Counted from the stretch's first letter, positions 1 to 11,514 are shown. The stretch is 64,000 bases of DNA from Pseudoips prasinana (GCA_951640165.1 OX621236.1:33596948-33660947); one strand, 5' to 3'. The notes: generated by a model not told the origin, from the letters alone. Translations and numbers: made by a program.

Positions 1-719
1 AATAACACATGGTATTGAATATAAAACACCAGCCCTATCAGTATAACACCAATGAAATCACATGAAATAGACAATTTAATCACATTATGTAATGATTCTG
101 TCATTTCATTGGTTAAATATGGTAGAGAGACTATCTCTGCAGCACTAAATTGCTGAAATGTCAGTACTAATAGGCTAAGTTCCTGTTCAAAACAAAATCA
201 CTACAGGCACTCACTTTCAAGGTTACTGACTATGGGATGGAACTTAAATAGTTACAAACATACATAAAATACACCTGGGAACAAAACACCATACTAAAAA
301 GTAACTTCCTTATCTAGTGTACATGTGTTAATGCCGCAGACTTTTGAGTTGGGCTCAAATATGTGAAGTTAAATAACCAATTAGATTAATATAGTGTATA
401 CTCATGTTATTCTAGCTATGTGTGAACAGTTCAAATCTCTTTAGGAGACCTTAGGGGCAAATGTGTCCTGCACACACAATTACAGGAGTTTTCACTATGC
501 AAGCTTCTGATGTCATTGTCAGTTATAATTGAATTAATAACTAATTAGATTCTTAAGTTGAACTTAAGCATGCTTTGATCATATATGACAACTTCCTTGT
601 CATAAGTAAAAATTATGTTTATGACTGATAGGTGTTAGTTTAGATTAAATTATAATAAATAAAAATATATCTCCATCTAACCCAAACTAAACCCAAGAAA
701 AGCCACGGGCGGTAAGATA
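1..719. other. Intronic AT-rich DNA, no gene seen
   Basis: No open frame, splice-bounded exon or recognisable repeat stands out. The base composition is that of the other intronic stretches. Confidence 0.6.
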
Positions 720-1081
720 TCCTACTAATATTATAAACATGAAAGTTTGTAAGTATGGATGGATGTTTGTTACTCTTCACGTAAAAACTACAGAATTGAT
801 TTTAATGAAACTTTACAATAATATAGTTTATACATCAGAATAACACATGGACTATAATTTATAAAGATATTGTGTGAATTGTCCAAAATATGACGATAAG
901 TGTCAAGTAAGTAGGAAAAATGTAGCATCTGCGAACTATTCCGGCGTGCACTGCCAAAACCGCTAAAGGTACACATTCTATTAATATTATAAATGCGAAA
1001 GTTGGGGAGTATAGATGTATGTTTGTTACTCTTTTACGCCAAAACTACTTTAACGTGGGTGAAACCGCGGAGCCTAACTAG
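720..1081 (+). mobile_element. Composite Lep1-type Helitron, non-autonomous
   Basis: It starts TCCTACTAATATTATAAA and ends with a GC hairpin (GTGGGTGAAACCGCGG) followed about 10 bases later by CTAG before T, the terminal structure of lepidopteran Helitron-like elements. A second start-like motif (CTATTAATATTATAAATGCG) near 978 shows that two units are fused. The same composite layout, including a middle block around GTCAAGTAAGTAGGAAAAA, recurs at 13840-14213 (inverted) and 27677-28004, so it is a mobilised subfamily. A minus-strand frame here is shared by all three copies only because the repeat is shared. Confidence 0.75.
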
Positions 1082-2038
1082 TTACTCATAATTATCTAAA
1101 CTCCCACATTAAAACGAGACATTTGTAACAAACAAAGCTTCTAAAAGCTACGTAACGTTCGACGGGTTAAGAGAAAAGGAACTTACCTTGTAAATAGTAG
1201 GAAAAGATTTCTAAGTTCAGTGCTAAGTTGCTGAGATGCTTCTTGGAGTTACTTTCTTTAGTTACGCTTGTAGCTGCTAGTATGAATAGGTACTAGTCAA
1301 TGGATAGAAATGTCCAATAATTTAGATTGAAAAAGCAATACCGACTACTTGTCATTTGAGTGATACTTGTAATTTGTTGCGAACAATTTGATCTGAAGTG
1401 AACATTTTAATTACTACATATTATGTAAACGAAAGAACTAGAACTACCCATTTTTTTTTAAATTCTATCATGTTATTTGTTCATTGGGCAGCTGAAAACA
1501 TAAAAATAATTATGAATTTAGTTTTTATAGTATCCAATTAAAAATTTAACTAGGGTTGATTACCCTTTTGTATTGAGTAAGACTTATGATTTGAGTGTTG
1601 CCCCAAATATTTTACTTCTATAAGGTTAAATATAAATAACAAAGTGAATGCAGTCATTGTTGTTATCATTGTTATATAGTTTGTTATCTATAATATCAAC
1701 TATATAGATATCATACTAGATAGTATTGAAGCAAAATTTGTCAGTAACAGTTTTGTAATTTTGTGTTGTCTTTACTATCTAACCAATTAATAGATAACCT
1801 TGAATTCTGTACTATTATATTTTCAAAGGGTTGTCTTCTGCACAGTATTATGCTAACAGTTGATTATTTAATTTGAACCATACCAATTATAAACTAATAT
1901 TTTTTATCAAACTTACCTGTTTTAAGTTTTATTTTAAGTTTGTTTATGTATACAAACATTGCCTGTTGAAATAATTTCATTTAACCGCACCTATAGATTT
2001 GTGAATCAACAAAGTATTCAACATTATTAAACTTTTAG
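1082..2038. other. Intronic DNA, no feature seen
   Basis: AT-rich single-copy-looking sequence running up to the acceptor AG at 2037-2038. I see no gene or repeat in it. Confidence 0.5.
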
Positions 2039-2251
2039 GCCATCTCAGAAACCTTGCAAGGTTCTCTCCGTGTGAGTAGAAGTCAGCTGATCAACCAGGA
2101 ACTCACAATCAGACCAGAAGCAAACATAGAGTCTAACGTACCAGAGGGTTTAGACTTGTATAAGATAATCTTTGAAGTTGAGAGTGATACGGAGGCGAGA
2201 ATGGGAGATGCAGAAGGGGCCACAGTACACAACAACACTGTAACTGAAAAG
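2039..2251 (+). CDS. Coding exon, probable RabGAP1 N-terminal part
   Basis: A 71-codon open exon bounded by an acceptor (ACTTTTAG) and a consensus donor (AAAG|GTGAGT). It starts and ends in phase 0. The translation begins AISETLQGSLRVSRS, continues with VPEGLDLYKIIFEVE and an acidic stretch, and ends NNTVTEK. I do not recognise a domain. The phase fits directly onto the next candidate exon at 31314, about 29 kb downstream, on the same strand as the three secure RabGAP1 exons. I therefore infer that it encodes part of the poorly conserved N-terminus of that protein. It could instead belong to an unrelated upstream gene. Coding character is strong; the gene assignment is inference. Confidence 0.6.
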
Positions 2252-2923
2252 GTGAGTCTACATTATTTTATTTGCCTTTTAAGGCCAAAGCCACTGTTTG
2301 AATGCTTTTGTGACACCTGTCAGTTCAGTACATTGTACATCAAATTTGAGCAATCTCAAACCAAAGGCGAAATTAAAACAAACTAATGTGAATAAACACA
2401 TCAAACAATTATATCTTAATCATGAAATACAAAGTCATTTGCATTTCATATTTCAGCTTCCTATACCTTTAGGAAGCACCTTTTTTGATAATCATAATTA
2501 ATGAGTCAGTGAGTGACTAAGTCAACATATTCTAGTTATTCATACAATCTCAATTAAAGACACTAGATAAAGTAAATATTGTTTGTCTAAGTATGTGCTT
2601 TTGAGTTTACTAATAACTTTTTATTATTTCTATTTATGGTCCTGTGATCTTTTCTGCGGCATTCAGGATGAGTAGTATTTGTCTAGACTGTGGCTATGAG
2701 GGTTCTATGAACATGTAGAGGAAACATAACTAACCGTTACCCTTTGGCATATGTTGGCAGTGGCACATGGTCATATATGACTTTAACTCTACCAACTGAA
2801 CAAGTAGCAAGGGCTAACAGAACTGCAGTGAAATAAATCGAAGTTGCAATACTTCAATCAGGCACGGTCAATTATTGGAATTGATTGTGAGTTTAATAAT
2901 TATAAAATGATTTATGTGATAAT
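2252..2923. other. Intron start, no further feature
   Basis: Follows the donor at 2252. AT-rich; no repeat recognised before the hAT terminus at 2924. Confidence 0.5.
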
Positions 2924-5900
2924 CAGTGATCGGAGTAGGTAGATTGATTTTTGGTACTTGTATCATAAATGCACACAGAAAGAATAACATGGATAAGCCA
3001 TTTTCCCGGAAAGTAATTCCGGTATTTCCGGATTCAATTAAATATTGTTAATGTTGGTAGTGATATTATTTCTACTCAATTCAAAATTTAAAGGAAGGTA
3101 TCAAAACTAAATTAATTCATTATTTATCTGTTGAATAATAAAAACAATCAATTCCGATCGAAGCTTTAATTTTTATTTTTAGCCTTTTATGGCTAGAACT
3201 TTTATAGATAGACATAAATTGTTGCACTTAAATTTAAATATTTTCTTAGGAGTCATGGTAATTTGCATTAAGGGTAGAATAAATGACGGGGCCCCATAGA
3301 GGGCCAATGCCTGCTGGGGTTGTGAGACTGTTCTAAGGATGCACCACGACTCTGAAACGTAAAGGGCATACGAAGGAACAGGTTGATTTTAGTCAGATTT
3401 TAGGACCAAAAAAAGGGGTAGAATAAAGAAAAAAATCAACATTGTTTATTGTTAAATATGTACATTTTACATTTATTCACATTTTAATCTTCATCGATTA
3501 CAATGTCAACATCCTGGTAATCCTGATCTTTACAATTAAAATATAAACTATGAGTTTTTCCATATTTTCTATTTTCAACCTATTTCTTTTAACATCTAAA
3601 GCCATTTATAAATGGAAAAAGACCGTTCTACATCTGACGATGTCAAAGGAGCAAATTTTAAAAAAGGTATTAAATTATGTGCTTCATTTTTTTCAATGGC
3701 CTCACTATATTCTCTAAGTGTGTCTAAATCTGGGTTTAGTTCCATAACGCGTTCTATTTTATTTTTTATATTTTCTGAATTGCACTGATTTATAGCATCT
3801 CTGACGTTGTCAAATGCTAAAAGTGAATCTGTCAACGATAAATTATGCTTTTGCAATTCTTTTAAAGACAAATGAATTATAAAATAATTGTCTTTAATGT
3901 AATTTAAATCTTCTTTTAAATTTTCTTTTTCTATAATATTTTTTGCCTCTCGAATAGATACCGCATCAGAGCTGCTTAAACAAGATAATACTTCTATTAT
4001 TTTTTCAAAGTTTTGAGCGTAATAAAATGCTGCCTCTAACCAAGTGCCCCATCTTGTAACAACTGGTTGGGGAGGTAGCGGCAAATCTGGATATTTTTCT
4101 TTTAAAATTTTGACTCTACTTGGGGCTTTCAAAAATACCTTTTTAACATTTGCTATTAAAATGTTAACATCGTGATATTCTAACCTAATTTGCTCAGATA
4201 CGCGATGAAGAGAGTGCGCCAAACATGTTACGTGCTTCATTTCAGGTAAGTATTGTTTTAAATTTCGTCCTGCAGAGGACAAGAATGTTACCTACCTTCG
4301 ATTCAAAAGAATCTTCCCAAAAGTTTTCCAAACATTCTAACACAAATTGCGTGATTGTTTGTCCATTAACTACAGTTAGCATTTTACATGCTACCAAATA
4401 AGGTCTAGTCAAATTGCTAGGATGTAATGGTTTTATTAAAAAATGGACTATATAGCGACCTAAAAAGTCTGTCGTTTCATCTAATGATATCCATAGTTTC
4501 TCATTTTTATAATTTTGCCGAATCGAATTGATTTTATTCTTAAAAAACTTGTCCAAGTAAACTTTCCGTAACTGTGATTCATCTGGCAGAGTACGATTAG
4601 TACACGTACAACAACACATATATTTTTTAAAGAAATCTTGAAAAGTAGTATTTTTCATCTGAGACCACGGAATATTGCACAAAATGAGAAATTTTATAAG
4701 ATCGAAATAAAATTCCTCTTCGGGCCGCTTAAACTTTCCCTGGTGTACTGCTCCTTCGATATGTCTTTTAACGTTTCCTTTATTTATGGCTTTCACATTT
4801 TGAACAGTATATTGTACCACTAGCGTGATCGTAAAGTAGTTCGGGATGACCGGATATCCATTTTTCTACAGTTTCAGCCTTGACGTTTGCCATATCTGAA
4901 CTTTGTTTTAGAGATGGAACCTCGTATATATCACCTAAAACAAAGACATGAAAAAATTACATTTTATTTAGTTTATTTAGCTTACTCCGTTTGTTTTATT
5001 TTTCGGGGATCAAATTTAGTCATTGAAATTTCACCCTCTTTCTGTCAACCGATTGATCTAAAATTTGGTATTCACCTTTGATTCTGGTGACAATACAATT
5101 ATGTATATTCAATATTATTGTCAATCCAAAATGGCTGCCGCTACAAGATGGCGGACAACTTATTTTTTTTTCAATTCCATCAATATGGGTATCAAATGAA
5201 TGGGCTTGTTACGTAGAATATTTTGTAGAGAAGTAGATAAGGCCTATAGTAATTTATTTTACCAATACATTGCAAGAGGACACAGGGCATTCAAATTATT
5301 TACGGATTCCAGTAAAATGTCGGTTAATAGTGGAGTTAGCTGAATTGCGACTACATTACTAGAATATCATAATTTTGTTTCGCACTAAGCTCACTGGTTC
5401 ATACTCTATTAAAGATTTAACAATATTAAGACTCATGGTATGTTCAGCAGGTTAAGCGAACAAACACAATACTAAAAATATTCTTATAGTACATCCAAAC
5501 ATGCTTTATACTCCTTGTAACTAGTAAAATGTTACTTACCAAAGCTTGGTTTAAATATGTAGATCCAATTCAATAGTGAAAAATCTGAGTGCGTATATTC
5601 GAGCCAAATCGTGGTTTAGAGCAGATTCCAGAAGTCAGTATGTACACAAGCCAGGGTCAAGTAACGTTTTCACAACACAGTAACAAACAAAGATGCGCAC
5701 TCTACGAACCGAAGTAAACGAGTGAGCTACCTGGCATGTCGTCGGCGGGCGTACGCATTGTTCTGATAACCGGTTATTGTACCACCCATGATCCTTTGTT
5801 CTGATTGGTCGTTGGGTTTTGTCAAATCGTGACTGTGTGCCGTTAAATAAAATATGAAGAATAATAACGAATAATATTGCTCATTTTATTACAATTCCTA

Positions 5901-6073
5901 CCTTTTTTTGAGGATGGCAAATCATCAAATGACTCCTTCCACTCTGGCAGGATAAAATTCCTACATAAGTTCCGGTTTTTTTTTAATAATCCACCAATTC
6001 CGGAGGAATGTCCATATTAATATATACGTTTCGGATCAATGACCCCATTTCAATCTACCTACTCCGATCACTG
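2924..6073 (-). mobile_element. Complete hAT transposon (3,150 bp) with 8-bp TSD
   Basis: Terminal inverted repeats of 24 bp match exactly (left CAGTGATCGGAGTAGG..., right ...CCTACTCCGATCACTG) and begin with CAGTG as hAT ends do. The same 8 bases, GTGATAAT, flank both sides (2916-2923 and 6074-6081), a perfect hAT-sized target site duplication. The element carries a degenerate transposase on the minus strand. On the minus strand a possible 5' untranslated intron can be read from a GTAAGT donor at 5539 to a TTTTAG acceptor at 4935, upstream of the ATG at 4893. A CCAAT-like motif (ATTGG near 5802) may belong to its promoter; that is inference. Confidence 0.9.
3484..4893 (-). pseudogene. hAT transposase pseudogene (BED finger, CGGBP1-like)
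   Basis: Minus-strand transposase broken by at least three frame changes. From ATG at 4893 the protein shows the first half of a BED-type zinc finger (YCSKC), then a frame shift near 4775, then the second half (VKRHIEGAVH). LDETTD supplies the first catalytic Asp of the RNase H-like fold. A second break near 4280-4300 removes the segment that normally holds the second catalytic Asp, just before AGRNLKQYLPEMKHVTCLAH, the conserved CxxH region. TRWGTW and the C-terminal SSDVERSFS dimerisation motif follow. A third break near 3598 leads into an in-frame RLKIENMEKL tail and an acidic end. The arrangement resembles the hAT lineage that gave rise to CGGBP1. It cannot encode an active enzyme. Confidence 0.85.
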
Positions 6074-6189
6074 GTGATAATACTGCAACCTAACGATTTT
6101 CTCACATATTTCTTTACCATGCGTGTTACCAAATTTCATGATTTTAGGTCGTACAGAACAACCTGTGTAAGTTTTCGATAGTTAGTTGC

Positions 6190-6403
6190 TCTCAGGCGAG
6201 GTTAAGTTAACTAGGCTCGCGGTCAGTCCATAGATGGGTGACCGCCAAACTGGTAATTTCTGAGCGTCTCCGTGCTTTGGGCGGCACGTTAAGCTGACCG
6301 ATTGTAGTCAATAGAAAACAGTTGTTAAGCCATGTCAGAGGCCTACTGGGCGACTTGAACAACTCTGACACTAGGGTAACCACTGCCCATACGATAAGGA
6401 AAG
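6190..6403. repeat. Dispersed SINE-like repeat R
   Basis: A block with GGCTCGCGGTCAGTCCATAG, CGTCTCCGTGCTT, GCACGTTAAGCTG, GTCAGAGGCCTACTGGG and CTTGAACAACTCTG recurs in this window at 13580-13765 (same orientation) and at 27112-27300 and 39135-39345 (inverted). Four copies within 33 kb show it is an interspersed repeat. No tRNA-like promoter boxes were obvious, so the class is unsettled. Confidence 0.7.
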
Positions 6404-6534
6404 ATTTGGGAGTTGATAGGTTTTAGACAAATACACAATATAAGCAAATTTGATCAGAGTTTAAGGGTTCTATGATTGTTCCGAAACTCGGAACCCTAAA
6501 AATGTGTTATCTTGCATTACATGTCTAGTGCATA

Positions 6535-6990
6535 CATTTTCATCTACTTCATGTACAATATAAATGGTAATGGTTGGTTTGAAGTGTACTGAGTTATAAG
6601 TAGTTAGTACAAAATTACTCAAGCCATTTCTGAGAAAAATAAAACCTTTCCCTAGGTTCGAATAAAGAAACTTGGTCAAAGTTCAAGCCATAAAAATTTC
6701 CATCTACCTCATGTTCTATTTTTAATGGTAGAAATGACATCAAATGAGTTTTCACTCACATATAAAAGCGCATGCATAGTATAGTCAAAACATTATTTGT
6801 ATTATGGAAACTCTTTGTACTTAGTACAAAAATACTCAAGTCATTTCTGAGAAAAATAAAACCTTTCCCTAGGTTCGAATAAAGAAACTTGGTCAAAGTT
6901 AAGCCATAAAAATTTCCACCTGTGTTTTCACATATACCTATAAAAGCGCATGCATAGTATAGTCAAAACAGTATTTGTAGTATAGAAACT
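6535..6990. repeat. Local tandem duplication, two units of about 200 bp
   Basis: Units 6602-6812 and 6813-6990 share long blocks: CATTTCTGAGAAAAATAAAA, CCTTTCCCTAGGTTCGAATA and AAAGCGCATGCATAGTATAG. The second unit lacks about 30 bases in its middle. A weaker, older partial unit precedes them near 6535-6600. No coding potential. Confidence 0.8.
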
Positions 6991-7069
6991 ACTTCAACAA
7001 ATTACTTACATTCAATTTTGAGATTAAACCTGCAAACTAGTTATTCCTTAGAGTAATTAAGTAGGTTTA

Positions 7070-7380
7070 TCTATACAAATAAATAAAATTGGAGTGTCTG
7101 TTTGTAATATTGAAATAACCGTTTTTTTCTACATAAATATGAATATATATACGGTACCTACACCAAAATATATTTTTTTACAATTTTTGTCTGTCTGTCT
7201 GTCTGTTTGTTCCGGCTAATCTCTGAAATGGCTGGACCGATTTTGACGGGACTTTTATTGGCAGATAGCTGATGTAATAAGGAGTAACTTAGGCTACTTT
7301 TATTTTAGAAAAAAACATTTATTTTAGAAAAAATCAAAATAAACTAATCAACACGCGAACGAAGTCGCGGGCACAGCTAG
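7070..7380 (+). mobile_element. Helitron-like element, family B
   Basis: Starts TCTATACAAATAAATAAAA and ends with hairpin CACGCGAACGAAGTCGCGGG then CACAGCTAG before T. It contains a (GTCT)n run near 7192-7205 and CTCTGAAATGGCTGGACCGA. An inverted copy with the same two ends lies at 48911-49231, which fixes both boundaries. Confidence 0.75.
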
Positions 7381-7391
7381 TCAATAATATG

Positions 7392-7601
7392 AACCGACGG
7401 CCGATGGGGCAGAAATGTTCTCGAGTGGCGACCACGAACCGGAAGACGCAGCTTAGGCAGGCACCCTACAAGGTGAACCGACGATCTTGCAAAGATTGCG
7501 GGAAGCCGATGGATGCGGGCAGCACAAGACTGGCTGTCATGGAGATCCTTGGGGGAGGTGTTTGTCCAGCTGTGGACGTCTTTCGGCTGATATGATGATC
7601 A
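7392..7601 (+). mobile_element. 3' end of a non-LTR retrotransposon (LINE)
   Basis: Sequence typical of the C-terminal end of a lepidopteran LINE reverse transcriptase (a frame reads VLEWRPRTGRRSLG), then TCCTTGGGGGAGGTGTTTGT, GTGGACGTCTTTCGG and CTGATATGATGATC. The tail recurs at 8325-8465, 23280-23335 and, inverted, near 30065, 31010 and 62640. It is a 5'-truncated, dead copy. I lean towards the RTE clade but cannot confirm it. Confidence 0.7.
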
Positions 7602-7689
7602 ATAATATTAATGTCGGAGTTTTTTCTATTGTTACCGTGTTCGTTTCATAATCTCTATGGAGATGGACGTTATAATATGAAGTTATTAT

Positions 7690-7790
7690 TAGAGCGGTCC
7701 TTGTATGTATGACGGCGGTCGTGTTTTAATTCTACTTCCGAATCCAATGCCTAACTGGGAAGATCCAGCGGAACAAACAAACACTGGGTA
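7690..7790 (+). repeat. Dispersed repeat fragment shared with 25645-25750
   Basis: Contains GACGGCGGTCGTGTTTTAAT, ATCCAATGCC and AAGATCCAGCGGAACAAAC. The block at 25645-25750 reads closely similar (GACGGTCGCGCTTTAATGCT, ATCCAATGCG, AAGACCCAGCGAAACAAAC). Class unknown. Confidence 0.6.
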
Positions 7791-8295
7791 GAGAAAATTT
7801 TGCACAAGGTCAAATTCGTCTTGTTACAGCTGCCTATCGCATCGTTGATAATATAAATTGCATTAAGTGCGGTCACTATTACATAACATAATTGTCCCCG
7901 ACCAAGACGCTTGTGATACTTAGTTTAATCGATATAAATAGCTATATACTTCTTACTACTATATACTTCTTCAAGGACTTCCAAGTCGCTTCAAGGTTTA
8001 GCGATACGTATTATTCGCTTACTAATATTTTCCAATACTGTTAATTCGAGTTCGAACCTTGAATGTACTTGATAATTGAAGCGAATGTATTGTGTTCTCC
8101 AATTTGACCTAGGGCTAGGAATTCAGCTAACTCCGTCGCCCTTTAATAGAATATCAAATTACTTTCCTGAAAAGTATATTGGTCATTTAGCAAGATTGAT
8201 ATTCCAAGTTATACTGAACAAGTATTCAGTTTTGTTGTTAAGTATTTGGCAGAATAGGTTATATCATATTTATCGGTAATCCTTAAAAATATTTA

Positions 8296-8465
8296 ATAGA
8301 CGCAGCGGCTCCCGACAAGTTGGACTGATGATCTTGTGAGGGTCGCTGAAAGCCGCTGGATGCGTGTAGCGCACGACCGGCTTTTGTGGAGAATGTAGAG
8401 ATATTTGGGCGAGACCTTTGTCCAGCAGTGGATGTGTTACGGCTGATATGATGACGGCGATGAAT
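8296..8465 (+). mobile_element. LINE 3' tail fragment
   Basis: Same tail family as 7392-7601: CCGCTGGATGCGTGTAGCGC, TTTGTGGAGAATG, CCTTTGTCCAGCAGTGGATG, GGCTGATATGATGACG. 5'-truncated and decayed. Confidence 0.75.
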
Positions 8466-8595
8466 ATGAAAACTTGAGTAGCACATTTTGAGTTGATAGT
8501 TTTAAAAAAATGCATACCTTATTTTATAGCATGTAAAACGTCCATGTGTACGAGAAATAATTGTTACGGCGGAGAATACTTAGATATACGAAACG

Positions 8596-8623
8596 TAGCT
8601 CTTTCTAAAAATAGAAAGAGCTA
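8596..8623. repeat. Short perfect hairpin
   Basis: Twelve-base perfect stem (TAGCTCTTTCTA / TAGAAAGAGCTA) with an AAAA loop. The inverted halves are exact. Function unknown. Confidence 0.6.
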
Positions 8624-9417
8624 ACTTATGTCCCCCTTTCAACTTCCGTTCGCCTCGCCCGATCACACCAGCTTACTCCCCAAATCAAGCATGCGTAATG
8701 AAGTTTTACTTCAATAACATGTACACAGTTCTGGTTGTAGATGATAATATATCTATGTGAAAGCGTGCTTTGTGTTACATGTTTGTAAAGTCTCCCTCAA
8801 TACGTACATATAAGGAGTTTGCTAACCTAGACTCTTCAATGCCTCTTTTACTATGAATACCACGGCATTATTTGAAGGTGGTATATCGCAACCTATATTG
8901 ATTCGCAGAAGAATCTACTTACGCGCAAACAATAGCCCATATCTCTCAGTCGCCCTGTTTCTGTGCTTCATTAGGAATTCGCTAATAAACAGACAATTCC
9001 AACGCTACGTCGAGTCGCGTCAGTGGTAACACTTGCGGTCTCAAAGGACTGGAAGGCTAAAGGTATCCACCGAAATGCTGTTGACTGTATCGAGGGTCTG
9101 ACTATATTCCTTCTCGATTACTTGTCATATTACCACTTAATTTGAAGTCCTCTTGTTGATATGGCGGTAGACTAGAAATGAAACAGATGGCCGTTTGGCC
9201 GAACACCGGATCCCGAATATTCAGTAACCTGCTCCGACGACCGGCCGAATACCGAATATCCGTTGCGGGATATTCGGTCTTATATATTAACACTTTCGGT
9301 GCTCACCTCCCGGCTAGCGGGTTGGGTGATAGTTCGTTCACATGCGGGCTGTGGGATCCCGCCTCTCGAGTCGGGTCTATACGTTGCTATAGAAGACCCG
9401 TTGGCATGTCCAGCACC
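8624..9417. other. Intronic DNA, nothing recognised
   Basis: Several short open frames overlap here (9102-9435) on both strands, but none has splice sites, conserved motifs or a recognisable product. They are best read as chance. Confidence 0.4.
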
Positions 9418-9662
9418 TGGGGCTCTACCGGCTAAGTCGCCGAATATCGATTTCTTAAATTGCGTTCTAATATATAAACGTTAAATATTACTTAATCAAT
9501 CGTTAAATCGGCTTCCATAAGCGCATGTGACGTCATAAATGGTCCGGAATCGATTGTCAACGTTGAAACTGATTTAACGATTTTCTAAGTAATTTTTAAC
9601 CTTTATTTATTTAAACCCCATTTAATATATCGATGTTCGGTGACTTAGCCGGTAGAGCCCTT
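9418..9662. mobile_element. Foldback MITE, family P, copy 1
   Basis: The ends are long inverted repeats: GGGGCTCTACCGGCTAAGTC and GACTTAGCCGGTAGAGCCC, with slight divergence, followed inwards by CGATTTCTTAAA-type and TTAACCTTTATTTATTT-type blocks that pair across the element. Further copies lie at 21703-21926 and 36742-36974. A CAGGGG-type end would suit a hAT-derived MITE, but I could not read a clear target duplication. Confidence 0.8.
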
Positions 9663-10265
9663 GACTATCGGGTGAACAACCAAACATAAATAAAATAAAA
9701 TAAAAAATAAAATAAAATAAATAGCCTATAGGGCTGTTAAAAATTAATAAAGATGCTGTGTATCCATCGATGTGGCCTCTACTAGTATGTTACGTGTACG
9801 CAATTTACGTTAACGCTAGCAAATGAATTGTAAAAATGCTGTATAAATCTAACGAGGCGATAACTGTGTTACGCGAAGGTATTCGAGTTTATTTGACCGT
9901 AAAACTTGTAAAGTGGGACACAAATTCCCGCAGTAAATTGGTTTAACTAGCACATCAAGTTCATTGTGTTGTTCCGAGGTTGGTTACACCTGCATACGTA
10001 TTGGGACATTTGAGACCACCTTACTTCGTCATCAAGCGTCAGTGAAGAATTAAAACGAACATTACAAATTAGTACTAATACAGTAGGTATTATTGGAAAA
10101 AATAAACTGGCAATGTGCGAATCGAGCTTCGTACCCCGCGGGTTCCATGCCAGCTTTATTTAAATGTCACCAAAAGGCAGAGTGCATGACCTAAGTTTCT
10201 TCAGAAAAACTGCTATTTGGTAACCGAATTATTTTTTCTATTCTCTTTAACTCGAACTGTTATTA
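9663..10265. other. Intronic DNA with an AAAAT-type simple repeat
   Basis: A run of AAATAAAATA units lies at about 9688-9722. The rest shows no gene or recognised repeat. Confidence 0.5.
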
Positions 10266-10626
10266 TCACACTAATATTATAAAGGCGTAAGTTTGTGAGT
10301 GTGTATGTTTGTTACTTCTTCACGTCTAAGGCTGAGATCTATAGAGCGTACTTAGACTTTGCTCAAACTTTACTTACGTAAAACGTTGCTAAGTGTATGC
10401 TAAGCTTATACTTTGATTTGGTATTTATAGACTTTCTGACGTTAAGATTATGCCTAGCATAAGCTAAGACAGACAAAGTCAAAACACCAATTGTAATTTC
10501 GTTACATGCATTAACTTCTGTCTAAGTAAAGTCTGAGCAAAGTCTAAGTACGCTCTATAGATCTCAGCCTAAGTGGCTGGAGCCATTTTACTAAAATTTG
10601 GTAAGGAGTTAGCTGACACGCATAAC
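10266..10626 (+). mobile_element. Lep1-type Helitron, interrupted and 3'-truncated
   Basis: Starts TCACACTAATATTATAAAGG, continues to GTTACTTCTTCACGTC, is then split by a 240-bp MITE (10330-10569), and resumes as GTGGCTGGAGCCATTTTACT and GGTAAGGAGTTAGCTGACAC before losing similarity. The hairpin/CTAG end is absent. Confidence 0.8.
10330..10569. mobile_element. MITE with TAA target duplication (Harbinger-like)
   Basis: Terminal inverted repeats of about 45 bp: left GGCTGAGATCTATAGAGCGT, right ACGCTCTATAGATCTCAGCC. It sits inside a Helitron whose uninterrupted sequence is known from other copies. TAA appears on both sides (10327-10329 and 10570-10572), giving a 3-bp TAA duplication. TWA duplications are the PIF/Harbinger signature, so the family call follows from that. 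Confidence 0.85.
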
Positions 10627-11009
10627 CCGTAACATCTTATTAAATAAATTTTTATTATAATTTAAAATCAAAGAGCCATGTTAAAAATATCTTTGGAAGT
10701 GCTGAATTGAAGCGCTTTCATATAATACTCCATACTCCACTCGATACCCGTATTTTAAAATGATAGCCCCTGTTCAGCCTATTTGCCTATTTGCTAAGAA
10801 AATGAAATTATAGTTTTTTATATTGTATATTAATAAATTGCAAACTGATCTGACAGCGAGTTTCTTACTATCATTTTGAATCTTTATTTTTTGATAAGAC
10901 AACGCTCGAACTGTCTGAATAAATCTCTGTTTTACAAACATGCAATTCACAGACACAAAGTCAATCCAGACTCAGAGGAACCATGTATTATGATAAGTAA
11001 CACATATAT

Positions 11010-11100
11010 TGTAGCTTAGCAGAAATCGAACCCGAAACACAAGGGCGCCGCGCCTAGGTGGCAGCGAGGCGACTACGTTAATCACGTCGTCACTTGTGTG
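11010..11100 (-). mobile_element. tRNA-headed SINE family B, fragment
   Basis: Read on the minus strand it shows the A-box-like region (GTGACGACGTGATTAACGTA) and a B-box-like GTTTCGGGTTCGATTTC, as in the copy at 19890-20035. Only the head survives. Confidence 0.6.
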
Positions 11101-11159
11101 ACCTCATATGTGGCGACGGTTTATTTAGATTTGGTAAAAATTGTAGAAAGTTATTTAAA

Positions 11160-11345
11160 GTATTTTTTTTTATTTATTTATCAAACAACAATAGAAAACA
11201 CATGGATTAATTGAGTTATTACAATATACACAAAAGTTTGCATTGTTCGATGACGACAAAAACGGCGGCGCCTACCTGTCAGCAGTACTATTGCTTTGCG
11301 TCGTTCTAGCGTGGTACCGAGGATATTCTCGTAATTAAGAAAAAT
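11160..11345 (-). repeat. Probable LINE 3' end fragment
   Basis: A T-rich start (TTTTTTTTATTTATTTATCA) followed by AACAATAGAAAACACATGG looks like the reverse complement of a non-LTR retrotransposon 3' end. Weak evidence; no coding motif. Confidence 0.35.
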
Positions 11346-11514
11346 AGTAATACCGACATGCTGGCGCCGCTCTATGATTCCGCAGACATCGCTCCGCGAA
11401 CAAACAGGTTCTCAATATTACAAAATAACTATATGTAATCTCACTATTAAAGTAATTAATTATGTATTAAATGGTAAGACACGATAGCCTCTCACAAGAT
11501 AGCCTCTCCCTTTA

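Noticed and set aside
788..976. Conserved small protein shared by 788-976, 13868-14143 and 27609-27875
   Set aside because: The similarity is explained by the composite Helitron that carries all three frames; changes do not respect codons and there is no start or splice context.
4260..4293. A 35-nt intron joining the two hAT transposase frames
   Set aside because: GT and AG are present on the minus strand, but 35 nt is too short for an insect intron, and conserved residues would still be missing. A deletion with frameshift is simpler.
7389..7595. Host coding gene of 68 residues
   Set aside because: It is the 3' end of a LINE in a shifted frame, followed by the typical tail GGCTGATATGATGAT.
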